A stretch of 45,269 nt of DNA from CAZDML01 sp964506645 (GTDB lineage: Bacteria; Elusimicrobiota; Elusimicrobia; 2-01-FULL-59-12), in NCBI GenBank assembly GCA_964506645.1, contig CAZDML010000004.1:1-45269 (forward strand), read 5' to 3'. Numbering within the stretch: the first letter of the stretch is position 1; the number at the start of each line of letters is the position of its first letter. The notes beneath the pieces were generated by a model. That model saw only the letters and a program-made list of their open reading frames with translations, did not search any database and was not told the origin of the DNA. The position numbers and the translations under genes were made by a program. This document shows positions 17,001-24,475 of the stretch, in pieces.

Positions 17001-20000
17001 GGCTGGACGAAAACAGATCGAGGTTATTATTCTTGGGGCCTCCACCGGGGAAGAACTGGCTCGTGCGTATCATGAAATCATTTTGGCTTTGCAGGACCAA
17101 CATGAAGACCCGCGGCAATGGATTCTTCGAATCCAAGGATGGGAAATCGATGCAGGGACGGCAGCCGCTGCCGCGCGGCGCTTAGCGGGCGAAGAACCCT
17201 TTGTGTATGACTTGCCCGAGCGTGCCGACAAAGCGCCTCTTCACCTGGATTATGCTCAGCAATGCGTGAAGACGCTCAATAGTTTTCTGGGTGTGCCTGG
17301 CCATTCTTTAGAAGTGCATCAGGCAGATTTCCAGACAGCACATTTGGATGAGCTCTATCCAGAGACGGACCTCGTTATCGAAAATCAAGTCTTCTATCAG
17401 TTGGGTCTGACGAATGAGTCCATAGCGTTTTATGAACGCTTAGCCCGATGGGCTCGACCCTGGATGGTTGGGGGCGAGTTCTATTATTTGCATCAGTACG
17501 GAGGACGCCCTGTGCGCGAAGTTATGCATGAGACCCCTCTATCGGCGGGAGAACGTACGCATTTAGTCAGCTCCCCTTTAGTTATATCTCCATCAACCGT
17601 CTCTCCCATCCCAAGCATCAAAGTGGTGGCCATCGATTGGAACAGCACGCTTTATTCAGAAAGTAAGCAAACCCTACGGAAGGGAGCACGGGAATTCTTA
17701 GAAGGTCTCGGTGATCGTGGCATCACGGCTTACGTGTGGAGCAATAACCCGGACGTCTGGAATCATGTGATCCGATTCGACCTGACGGGTTTGCTCCAGA
17801 AGCCTGCTTGGATTATTAAGGATAAACGGGCCCAGTTAACGCAGTTGATAGAGCATCTTCGGGTTCCTCCCGATCAGATTGTGGCGATGGGTGATGAGGC
17901 GGCGGATATTCTCGTGGCCAAACGCTTGGGAACAAAAGCCATTCTCATTCGAAGTCGCAGCAGCGTGGATACGTCGCTTCTCGTAGGAAAAATGGTGCCG
18001 GATGCCGTCATCCCCAATCTGTATCATCCCGACAATATCGCAGATCTCATCGCCGGTGGCGTAAACCCCGACCCGGCGGGCCGTCGCTGGACCTCCTTTT
18101 TTGTGCCGCTGCAAGGAAAAATCATTATGGCCATTCCTCAAGACGGCCTTACGGGGGATGAACTGGAACGCTATGTTCGCCGTGTCGCGCCATTTCGGGA
18201 AACAAGACAATTTGTCTGGCCTTTAATGCCCGTGATGATTGTGCCCACGCTCGCCATGGCCGGGCTGCTCAGCGTCCTGCCCTATTCCGACCCTCATTCT
18301 CTGACGGCTAAAACGCTCATTTTTCTTGCTGCGGCCTCGTTCGGCGCTACGGGCGCGGTTGTGAGTGCTTGGCTCTTTCGTCTCGCCCACAGCAAGGTCT
18401 ATCACGTATCCGGACAAGAGCAACATGCGTATATTGGCGCACCTGTTCCACCGACCGCAGACGAAAAACCTCTTCTTTTTAAACGCGGACTGGTGTATGC
18501 CTTGGCGCTGGTGCTTCCTCTCTTGGGTGCTGTGGCGAGCGTCCTTTTGGGTGCGAATGCAGGAGTCGCCGCTGGACTTGCGGTCACATCCCTGGGTGCT
18601 CCCTGGGCCATACACAGCTATCGCAACAATAAGCCGTTCGGGCAGATCTTTGCGGGTCATCCTGTCTGGAAGGAATTGTTGATGGCGCACCCGTCGGAAG
18701 ACTTCCCATCGCTTTATCAAGAATTCTTGAACTTTTTGCGCTTCCTGGGACAGGAAAATCATCGTACTGATAAACCCACAACTCTCTTGCGAGACGCCCA
18801 CCATGTATTAAATCGTTGGAACATCAAACGGGTGGCAAATATTGCCATTCCTGAAGTGGTGCGACCCGATTTTGAAATGCTGAATGCGGGTGTACGACAG
18901 TCGCTTGCTGGCGTGGGCTGGGCTTCTCGAGAAGATATTCTGCAACGCCTTCGCTCCCTGGCTCATGCAGCGCCTCGAAATGAGACAGTCCTTTCCTTGG
19001 GGAGCAGTGATGGTGAGGGACTTCCTTTGCTGGAACTGGTCTTGTCTTATCGTGAAGTCACTCTTGTGGATTTGGACGATGTGAGCTTGCAGCGCGGTAT
19101 GGAGCGGCTACGTCGTGATCTTGTGCAAGATAAGCTTGGGTTAAACGCAGAACAGATAACAGCCATTCTCGCTCGTGTTCATGTGATTCGTGAAGATATT
19201 TCGGGAATTGTCGAAGAATTTACGGGTCACATAGATCATATTCTTCGCGAAGAAACGTCAGATGCCCGCCTTGTGGATGCTTTGGTTACATACCTTCGCT
19301 CCTATGGATCACGCTCTTCTTGGCCCGCACCTGCGTTCGGCGCCCACGATCTTGTTATTTGTCCACTCGTTATGACGCAGCTGCAGTCGGCCTTACCTCA
19401 CGTGATGCAAAAGCAGATCGATGCACGTATTTCTCATTTATCTCGAGAGCAACTCTTGGCCCTGATGGGTGCCGTGAATGAATTTACAGATGCGGTCATG
19501 AAGGCCCACCTGGCACACCTCGAGCAATGGGTAAAACCCACCGGGCATCTCTACTGGTCGGATACGACGGACGAGGTGGAATTTGATATTCGCGGACAAC
19601 AGCAAGCTCTCCCGATGATATCAATGGAGGCGTTCAAAGCTGCGGCCTCCAAGCATTTTGATGTTCGTCCCCTGGATCTCTGGACGTGGATTCAGACGAT
19701 TCCGACCGTCTCCATTTTGGGTCAGCTCTTCTTTGTTGAAGCGTTGGCAATGCGGCCGCATCGTGTGATCTCGGCAGGCATGCGAGTGAGAGACCGCCGA
19801 GGCCAGGAACGTGAGATTGATGAGGTTCGCGAGGATGGCAAGGTTCATCTCACAGGGGATGCCCCTCATATCTACATAAGTATGGGACTTCTGGAGATTG
19901 TTCCTGTTATCTCGCAAGAGGCCAAGAGTGAGGACACAGAGGAAGATGTAAAGCAGGGCACCCCCAGGAATTCCTATTTCTTGCTGCTTGTGCTTTTCTT

Positions 20001-23000
20001 GTTTACTGGCGGTTTGGCCCGTAGTGCGAAAGCGCAGGATGTTTCTATGCCGCATTCGTTCGTGACAGAGATGGTCTGGAGTGATTTTCCGTGGATTTCA
20101 GCATTGCTCGCGGTTGTCATCCCTGCGGCGGCCTGGGTGATATGGAAATACGTTCCTCGGTTTTGGGTGCCAGCCCCTTGGGTCGCTCAGATGGATTCTG
20201 CGGAGACCCGCTGGGAAGGTTGGCAGCAGATCCCTGCAATAGAACCAGAGACCGATGAAGTCGACGCACTCTATCACTTTTATTATTGGAGTCGTCACCC
20301 CGACTGGCAATCCTTGGCACCTCAAGATTGGAAGCAGTTAAAAGGGTTTGTCGAAAGCGCTCAAAAGCGTCAGGCTGCAGAGGGTTTCCCGGTTCTGGTT
20401 CTCCCGCCGGATCTGCTGGCGACGCTGCTCGCACAGCCGGAGGGCCTGGCCGAGCTCCTGCGCCGCGTTCATCCTTACACCCTCCAGTCGCTCGAGCATG
20501 CCGACTCGCCGGTGTCGCGCTTCACCATGCATGAGGGCGTGTACTACCAGCTTTTTGCAGAAAAATTACTTGGACGTCTGCCGGAAGGGGGCGTGAATCT
20601 TATAAATATTGATCCGCATTCGGACGCGATTTACCAGGCCCACGAGTATATGTCGAATCGCTTTTTGCGGGGCACAAATCAGGAGAAGGCCACGCAGCGG
20701 CTGCACTATAAGGGCGTCACAGATTTTAATTGGATCGCCGCCGCGGTCGGGGATGGGCTGGTGCGCGAAGCCGTGACCATCCCGCCGAAGCAAACGATCT
20801 GGACCGTGGGTCATATTCGCCGCCACGCCGAAGGGTGGCCGATGGTTATGGAGACCGATATCAGCGATCTCGGTAAAGCAGCTGAGTTTACTGAGGAGGC
20901 CCCGCTCTGGGTCACCGTGGATATGGATATGTTCAGCTTGCGCTCTGAATTTGTCCCTCAGCAGACGATTTATCATCATGGCGAACGGACGGCACGCGCG
21001 ATCATCGAGCTAATGGTTGCAGATCTTGGGTTGCATCGAAAGAAGATCGATCGCTTGTCGACGGCGGTCTCTCCAACCTACATCTCACTAAAGGCTACCC
21101 CTAAACAGATCGACATGTACCAGAGGGTTACCGAGGAAGTGCTTTCACCGCTGCTTCGGCCCAAGGCGACGGCAGCCCCAACTCCGATGGGGTCGTCCCC
21201 CGTACTCAAGGTACTCTTGGAAGCGTTGGGACTTAGCGATGCGGTCATTGCCAACTCGGAAAATGTGCAAGAGACGGGAGCGCCCTATACCCTCAAGCGG
21301 TTGCAGCTTCCCGTGCGATCGAGTCAGCATGGCGTCCCCCAGGGCCTGGATATTCTTCGACATGAGTTGACACTGCATTACCTAGGCCCCCTGAGTATGG
21401 ACTTGGTGTATTCTAAAGAGGGCACGTTGGTGGCCATTTCGCCGACCCCCAGCACATCCCTTCCTAAAAAACTGTTTTACATCGATGCGACGCCGTACCA
21501 GTTCACTTTTCCGCAATCCTCGGAGGCACGCGCAGAGTGGGAGAAATTTGTAGCGCAATACAAACGGGACCAGGATGTCGTGCGTGTGTATCTGTCCTAC
21601 TTCAAACGATCCAGCGGATTAGAGCCACGACGGCTCAATAGCCTGGCCCCACTCGCGCACGCCCATTACGATGCTGCCGATAAAAAATGGGAGGTCGCCG
21701 GCATAAACATCCATTTATTCGATATTACGCGCTGGCTTTCGGCCGCTGCGAAACTCGGACGCCGTATCGTTTTGCCTGTCTTTCCTACGGTGTATCATCC
21801 GCAGTCCACCCAACTATCAGAATCCGACCGCAACTACTACAAGGCGTTGCACGAAGAGGTGTCTTATAAAAAGGACCAGCGTATTCTGGTTGTCGGTCCC
21901 GGATCCGGACTGGAAGTCTGGGCGTTAGCCCAGAAAACAGAGCTTCCAATTTCTGTCATTGGCATCAATCCGTTGGAAGTCGCCAACGTGAAAGCGCTCG
22001 CTGCGCTCGGGGGCTTTTCCGTTAATATTCTCGTTGGCGATAACGTCATCGATGAAAACGGCCATCCTCGATTCCCGGGAATAGAATTCGATGTCATCGT
22101 CTGGAACATGCCGGCGCTGGAACATCCGCTAACCTACGACTTAACGCATAAGCAGTTGCATCAGTATCACGATGGCGATTTGGGCGGCGAAACCCTCTCC
22201 CGTTTTGGCATTGGACTTCTAAAAGTTCTCGCTCCACAAGGTTACTCTCTTATATGGAACCGCTTGCCGCGCGGTACAGAAAATCCTGCACAGGTGATCC
22301 GAGACTACCTGCATCTGAAGGTAGAGGATTCACAGACGACTTCATTTGAAGTGGAGGAATTAGATCGCGGTGTCTATCGGATTTCCCGCGCGCCTTCGGT
22401 CGCACAGCGCGTGGGAATGGGCATGCCGCACCATCTCTACAACCTTTACCATCCGGAGGCTGTACTGACGCGTTCGGGGGATTCCTCCATGAAACCAAAA
22501 CATTCGCGGCGGCCCTGGGGTGTGATTGTTCTGGGCTTAGCTTCGGGTTTTGCAGGCGGGATGTCCCTTCTACTGGCGCAGAACGGCACGCTGCATGAGA
22601 TGTATCCTGAGGTTCTTCTTTTTACGCTCATCAGTGGTGTCGTGACAAGCCTTGTGTGGGCCTCCCTGCAGGAAATGCATGCTACGAAAAGTGAGTCGTA
22701 TTCTTCACGTCTGAGTATCTACTTAGCGCTGTCGGTTTTGTGTGTTGGCAGTTGTATGCCTCTATCCCTGGGTATTTTTACCGGTGTCTTTATTCATTTG
22801 TTTATTTCGCTCAGTCTTCGCTCCTCCGATGATGCGGTAAAGACGCCGGAAGCGGTTTTGTCGCGACTCTGGCCCGCCTTTTTTGCGTCTTTAGAATCTC
22901 AGCAGCCGGAGGAGCGTGAGCGCGCGGAAGCTGCCTTGATCGATGGGTTGTTCGTTTTTGCCATGCATCCACGTCTCTATCTACGGCGCATTATGACGCT

Positions 23001-23730
23001 GGCCAAACAAGAGCGGGCCACGACGCCTCTATCCGAAGATCATGAACTACGTTGGCTCGCCAAAGAGGCCCAAGGAGCATTGCGCTCCATGGGCGTTGCC
23101 GTTGTCCTGAGCGACGGGCAGGACACCCACGGTTTCTGGCATCTGTCCCCTCGTTTGTATCGTGTGCTGCGTACGGATGCTGCATCTGCCCAGATGGATG
23201 GAAAGCCGCTTCGCATCGTATACGCCCACCATCTCGACAGACGCCCGCGCGCGCAAGACCCGATGTATCTTGATAAGAAGGAGAACGTGCTTTATGTGAA
23301 CATTGATTACTTTGTGGCATTAGCAAAGAAGTTGACGGCGCTCCAAGATCTTCCTGAATTTACGAATGAATTGATCGCCTCATCGGTGCACCATGAATTC
23401 GCCATCCCCTTGTCCGAATATCATTTCGAGCCTCTGCCGTTAGAGGAGGCGCTGTTTTCTCCGGACCGTTCTACGTCCAAGGGACGTTGGTGGAACACGT
23501 TCTTAAAGGGCCTCTTTTTTGGCCTATTTTTTGTTGTTCCTGCGTTGCTCGATGCGCAAACGATCCGTCCGAATGTGGATGCTATGACGCTGGCTTCCAA
23601 AATCCATGGGGTTTCTTCTTCGGGATACTCGGGGGTGTCCTCCTGGACCGTAGACGATCTTTTCCATTCCAAACCCAAAGGGCGGATGGTCACGCCCATC
23701 GATCATGAGCGACTGCGCCGCGCCGCGTAA
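14050..23730 (+). CDS. 3226-aa exported composite protein with six enzyme-like domains and several membrane segments
   Basis: Signal peptide 1-27 (ends AAQ). Domains recognised: DUF218/YdcF (about 700-870; VTGGSG 741, ATNTEDNA 781); CheR-type methyltransferase-like (945-1155; VIILGASTGEELA 992); HAD phosphatase-like (1190-1335; DWNST 1196-1200, WSNN 1230, GDEAAD 1281); two or three membrane helices (1390-1515); SAM-methyltransferase-like (1640-1860; LSLGSSDGEG); internal signal-like segment ending RSAKAQ (1975-1996) and a helix (2013-2032); arginase/deacetylase fold, UPF0489-like (2150-2370; IDPHSD 2187-2192, DMDMF 2291-2295); class I methyltransferase-like (2610-2780; VVGPGSGLE); helices 2823-2925; HHEF (3114-3117); a last signal-like segment ending LLDAQ (3150-3170); C-terminus RLRRAA. 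No frame disruption over 9.7 kb, so it is maintained. Whether the modules are active is uncertain; the HAD lacks the second motif-I Asp. Confidence 0.85.
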   Translation: MKSHLFTRIIAAVLCLAMGQEPAAQAAQWATANEQRATHCASRMAHRDVSPFSSQALVGCLIAGFVGFHALHQGHAEAMQLRINAGTLLGILTGSAVLGIMKSGDSTPPPIALQIQYLSTAPPPIYQDAIRHFFDEEDYLSLRESVRLSGGPDNLDGYRVALFIKTVQSAEIAIVSEVRYEAIHTVTGKTHKGKFALHSSWLDNPEDLQQELLTLERLRNDSPDLFESIPALYTVARILIDRNQPIIFGTTDWVPVEDINFRLNPSGTHLEPYITYLDQPSDSLSPEDADWVTREIARLLISTALTGTTLVPSLNTGMFALERRSGDRPKVWLVGGTPLREEAIESAVGALAEQFLMLLGLRLYDAEEHRAKNMDTGLPTHPIFTPEQLLAGFHAMLIDKVGAVSGMKLFIAFVAQLGYSIERLNTLEEYTGFTPEALTERLTAYLHTLHPRAIVAKSPWGQLYGELNEGKEHLQTLLKKEGLQILLRAYPQIQELIDTARFADLKVLIEDIIAPEQETTILFEAPFIQSLKYLRQIQFLRKEDAVPFVRDVFKAIVGQFVNEHQIGFVAGQSEAIALAVEQLQALYEEVWGWTDDLQTFMVELVAAREWSVEEASHKLKRLLVALTERHRTYNQSIRLRKPGFENKPYAMTGGSSERAVVRWPYVGIEGQQPLSHTGVWPQAQALLDFLSTPTTKLPKYADIIVIFGNDLLASSRKGAELYKQYTAAAKKLGRPFPKIFVTGGSGRDTPAHWVKGEAHAHQQILREHAISPGRIFRESRATNTEDNAIAAANFFLQRGYTEEDPVDTVVVIQSPASTLRAQLTLEKWAGTLARRVVGVAPFDPDIERSDPATRLRLLETAVGEIGRLLDYPGKGYFRAVEIPDEILQLTLDVQRSLLTDPSLRPETRTALIRWGDVMSVELVRRALPAGRSPQHFPPPAPFEPTTRILTASGNSNMSYLNRHTSQWSWMRRELWPTMIQAKVAAGRKQIEVIILGASTGEELARAYHEIILALQDQHEDPRQWILRIQGWEIDAGTAAAAARRLAGEEPFVYDLPERADKAPLHLDYAQQCVKTLNSFLGVPGHSLEVHQADFQTAHLDELYPETDLVIENQVFYQLGLTNESIAFYERLARWARPWMVGGEFYYLHQYGGRPVREVMHETPLSAGERTHLVSSPLVISPSTVSPIPSIKVVAIDWNSTLYSESKQTLRKGAREFLEGLGDRGITAYVWSNNPDVWNHVIRFDLTGLLQKPAWIIKDKRAQLTQLIEHLRVPPDQIVAMGDEAADILVAKRLGTKAILIRSRSSVDTSLLVGKMVPDAVIPNLYHPDNIADLIAGGVNPDPAGRRWTSFFVPLQGKIIMAIPQDGLTGDELERYVRRVAPFRETRQFVWPLMPVMIVPTLAMAGLLSVLPYSDPHSLTAKTLIFLAAASFGATGAVVSAWLFRLAHSKVYHVSGQEQHAYIGAPVPPTADEKPLLFKRGLVYALALVLPLLGAVASVLLGANAGVAAGLAVTSLGAPWAIHSYRNNKPFGQIFAGHPVWKELLMAHPSEDFPSLYQEFLNFLRFLGQENHRTDKPTTLLRDAHHVLNRWNIKRVANIAIPEVVRPDFEMLNAGVRQSLAGVGWASREDILQRLRSLAHAAPRNETVLSLGSSDGEGLPLLELVLSYREVTLVDLDDVSLQRGMERLRRDLVQDKLGLNAEQITAILARVHVIREDISGIVEEFTGHIDHILREETSDARLVDALVTYLRSYGSRSSWPAPAFGAHDLVICPLVMTQLQSALPHVMQKQIDARISHLSREQLLALMGAVNEFTDAVMKAHLAHLEQWVKPTGHLYWSDTTDEVEFDIRGQQQALPMISMEAFKAAASKHFDVRPLDLWTWIQTIPTVSILGQLFFVEALAMRPHRVISAGMRVRDRRGQEREIDEVREDGKVHLTGDAPHIYISMGLLEIVPVISQEAKSEDTEEDVKQGTPRNSYFLLLVLFLFTGGLARSAKAQDVSMPHSFVTEMVWSDFPWISALLAVVIPAAAWVIWKYVPRFWVPAPWVAQMDSAETRWEGWQQIPAIEPETDEVDALYHFYYWSRHPDWQSLAPQDWKQLKGFVESAQKRQAAEGFPVLVLPPDLLATLLAQPEGLAELLRRVHPYTLQSLEHADSPVSRFTMHEGVYYQLFAEKLLGRLPEGGVNLINIDPHSDAIYQAHEYMSNRFLRGTNQEKATQRLHYKGVTDFNWIAAAVGDGLVREAVTIPPKQTIWTVGHIRRHAEGWPMVMETDISDLGKAAEFTEEAPLWVTVDMDMFSLRSEFVPQQTIYHHGERTARAIIELMVADLGLHRKKIDRLSTAVSPTYISLKATPKQIDMYQRVTEEVLSPLLRPKATAAPTPMGSSPVLKVLLEALGLSDAVIANSENVQETGAPYTLKRLQLPVRSSQHGVPQGLDILRHELTLHYLGPLSMDLVYSKEGTLVAISPTPSTSLPKKLFYIDATPYQFTFPQSSEARAEWEKFVAQYKRDQDVVRVYLSYFKRSSGLEPRRLNSLAPLAHAHYDAADKKWEVAGINIHLFDITRWLSAAAKLGRRIVLPVFPTVYHPQSTQLSESDRNYYKALHEEVSYKKDQRILVVGPGSGLEVWALAQKTELPISVIGINPLEVANVKALAALGGFSVNILVGDNVIDENGHPRFPGIEFDVIVWNMPALEHPLTYDLTHKQLHQYHDGDLGGETLSRFGIGLLKVLAPQGYSLIWNRLPRGTENPAQVIRDYLHLKVEDSQTTSFEVEELDRGVYRISRAPSVAQRVGMGMPHHLYNLYHPEAVLTRSGDSSMKPKHSRRPWGVIVLGLASGFAGGMSLLLAQNGTLHEMYPEVLLFTLISGVVTSLVWASLQEMHATKSESYSSRLSIYLALSVLCVGSCMPLSLGIFTGVFIHLFISLSLRSSDDAVKTPEAVLSRLWPAFFASLESQQPEERERAEAALIDGLFVFAMHPRLYLRRIMTLAKQERATTPLSEDHELRWLAKEAQGALRSMGVAVVLSDGQDTHGFWHLSPRLYRVLRTDAASAQMDGKPLRIVYAHHLDRRPRAQDPMYLDKKENVLYVNIDYFVALAKKLTALQDLPEFTNELIASSVHHEFAIPLSEYHFEPLPLEEALFSPDRSTSKGRWWNTFLKGLFFGLFFVVPALLDAQTIRPNVDAMTLASKIHGVSSSGYSGVSSWTVDDLFHSKPKGRMVTPIDHERLRRAA

Positions 23731-23776
23731 GCGCCCTACTTTCTTCCGACGAAATGAATTAAGATAGTCTCCGCAT

Positions 23777-24475
23777 ATGCCTCGATTAACAGGACTTTCC
23801 TTAGCCTTTCCCTGTCATAACGAAGAAGCCAATGTAGAGCGTGTGACGCGAGACGCGCTGCGCGTGGCGGCCCAGGTGGCGGATCGTTATGAAGTGATTC
23901 TTGTCGATGACGGCAGTCGCGACCGCACCGCGGAGATCGTGACGCGTCTAGCGCAGGAGTTTCCCCAGGTGCGTCTCGTGCGGCACCCGGTCAATAAAGG
24001 ATACGGTGAGGCGCTTAAATCCGGTTTTCGCGCGGCAACCATGCCCTGGGTGTTTTATTCCGATGGGGATGGACAATTTGATCTTAATGAACTACCCGCA
24101 CTGATTGAAAAAACGAAAGAGGCCGATATTGTTTCTGGTATTCGTGTTCACCGCGCTGACCCTTGGCATCGCAAAATGAATGCCGCTATTTTTGAACTGG
24201 CGGGCCGGATATTCTTCGGGTTACATGTACCCGATGTTGATTGTGCCTTTAAAATTTATAGGCGGGATCTTTTCGATAAGATTCGCATGAACACTTCGGG
24301 GGCCATGATCGATACGGAAGTATTGGTCAAAGCCAAACGGGCGGGATACCGTATCACGACCCTACCCGTTCGGCATCTCCCTCGGCAAGCCGGAGTGCAA
24401 TCCGGTGCGAAACTGCGCGTGATTCTGCGTGCCATGAAAGAATTCTGGGTGTTGTGGTGGGATCTGAGAAAGTAG
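23777..24475 (+). CDS. Family 2 glycosyltransferase (dolichyl-phosphate mannosyltransferase-like)
   Basis: A 232-residue GT-A fold enzyme of family GT2. Visible are the N-terminal FPCHNEEANVERV (about 11-23), VILVDDGSRDRTAEI (about 40-54), HPVNKGYGEALKSGF, and the metal/nucleotide motif YSDGDGQFD (about 94-102), then the acceptor-side DVDCAFKIYRRDLF. It has no membrane tail beyond a short C-terminal hydrophobic end, so it is like the DPM1/PgdS-type enzymes that charge polyprenyl phosphate with a sugar. The next two genes encode GT-C enzymes that use such lipid-linked sugars, which supports this role (inference). Its stop overlaps the next start by 22 nt. Confidence 0.9.
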   Translation: MPRLTGLSLAFPCHNEEANVERVTRDALRVAAQVADRYEVILVDDGSRDRTAEIVTRLAQEFPQVRLVRHPVNKGYGEALKSGFRAATMPWVFYSDGDGQFDLNELPALIEKTKEADIVSGIRVHRADPWHRKMNAAIFELAGRIFFGLHVPDVDCAFKIYRRDLFDKIRMNTSGAMIDTEVLVKAKRAGYRITTLPVRHLPRQAGVQSGAKLRVILRAMKEFWVLWWDLRK

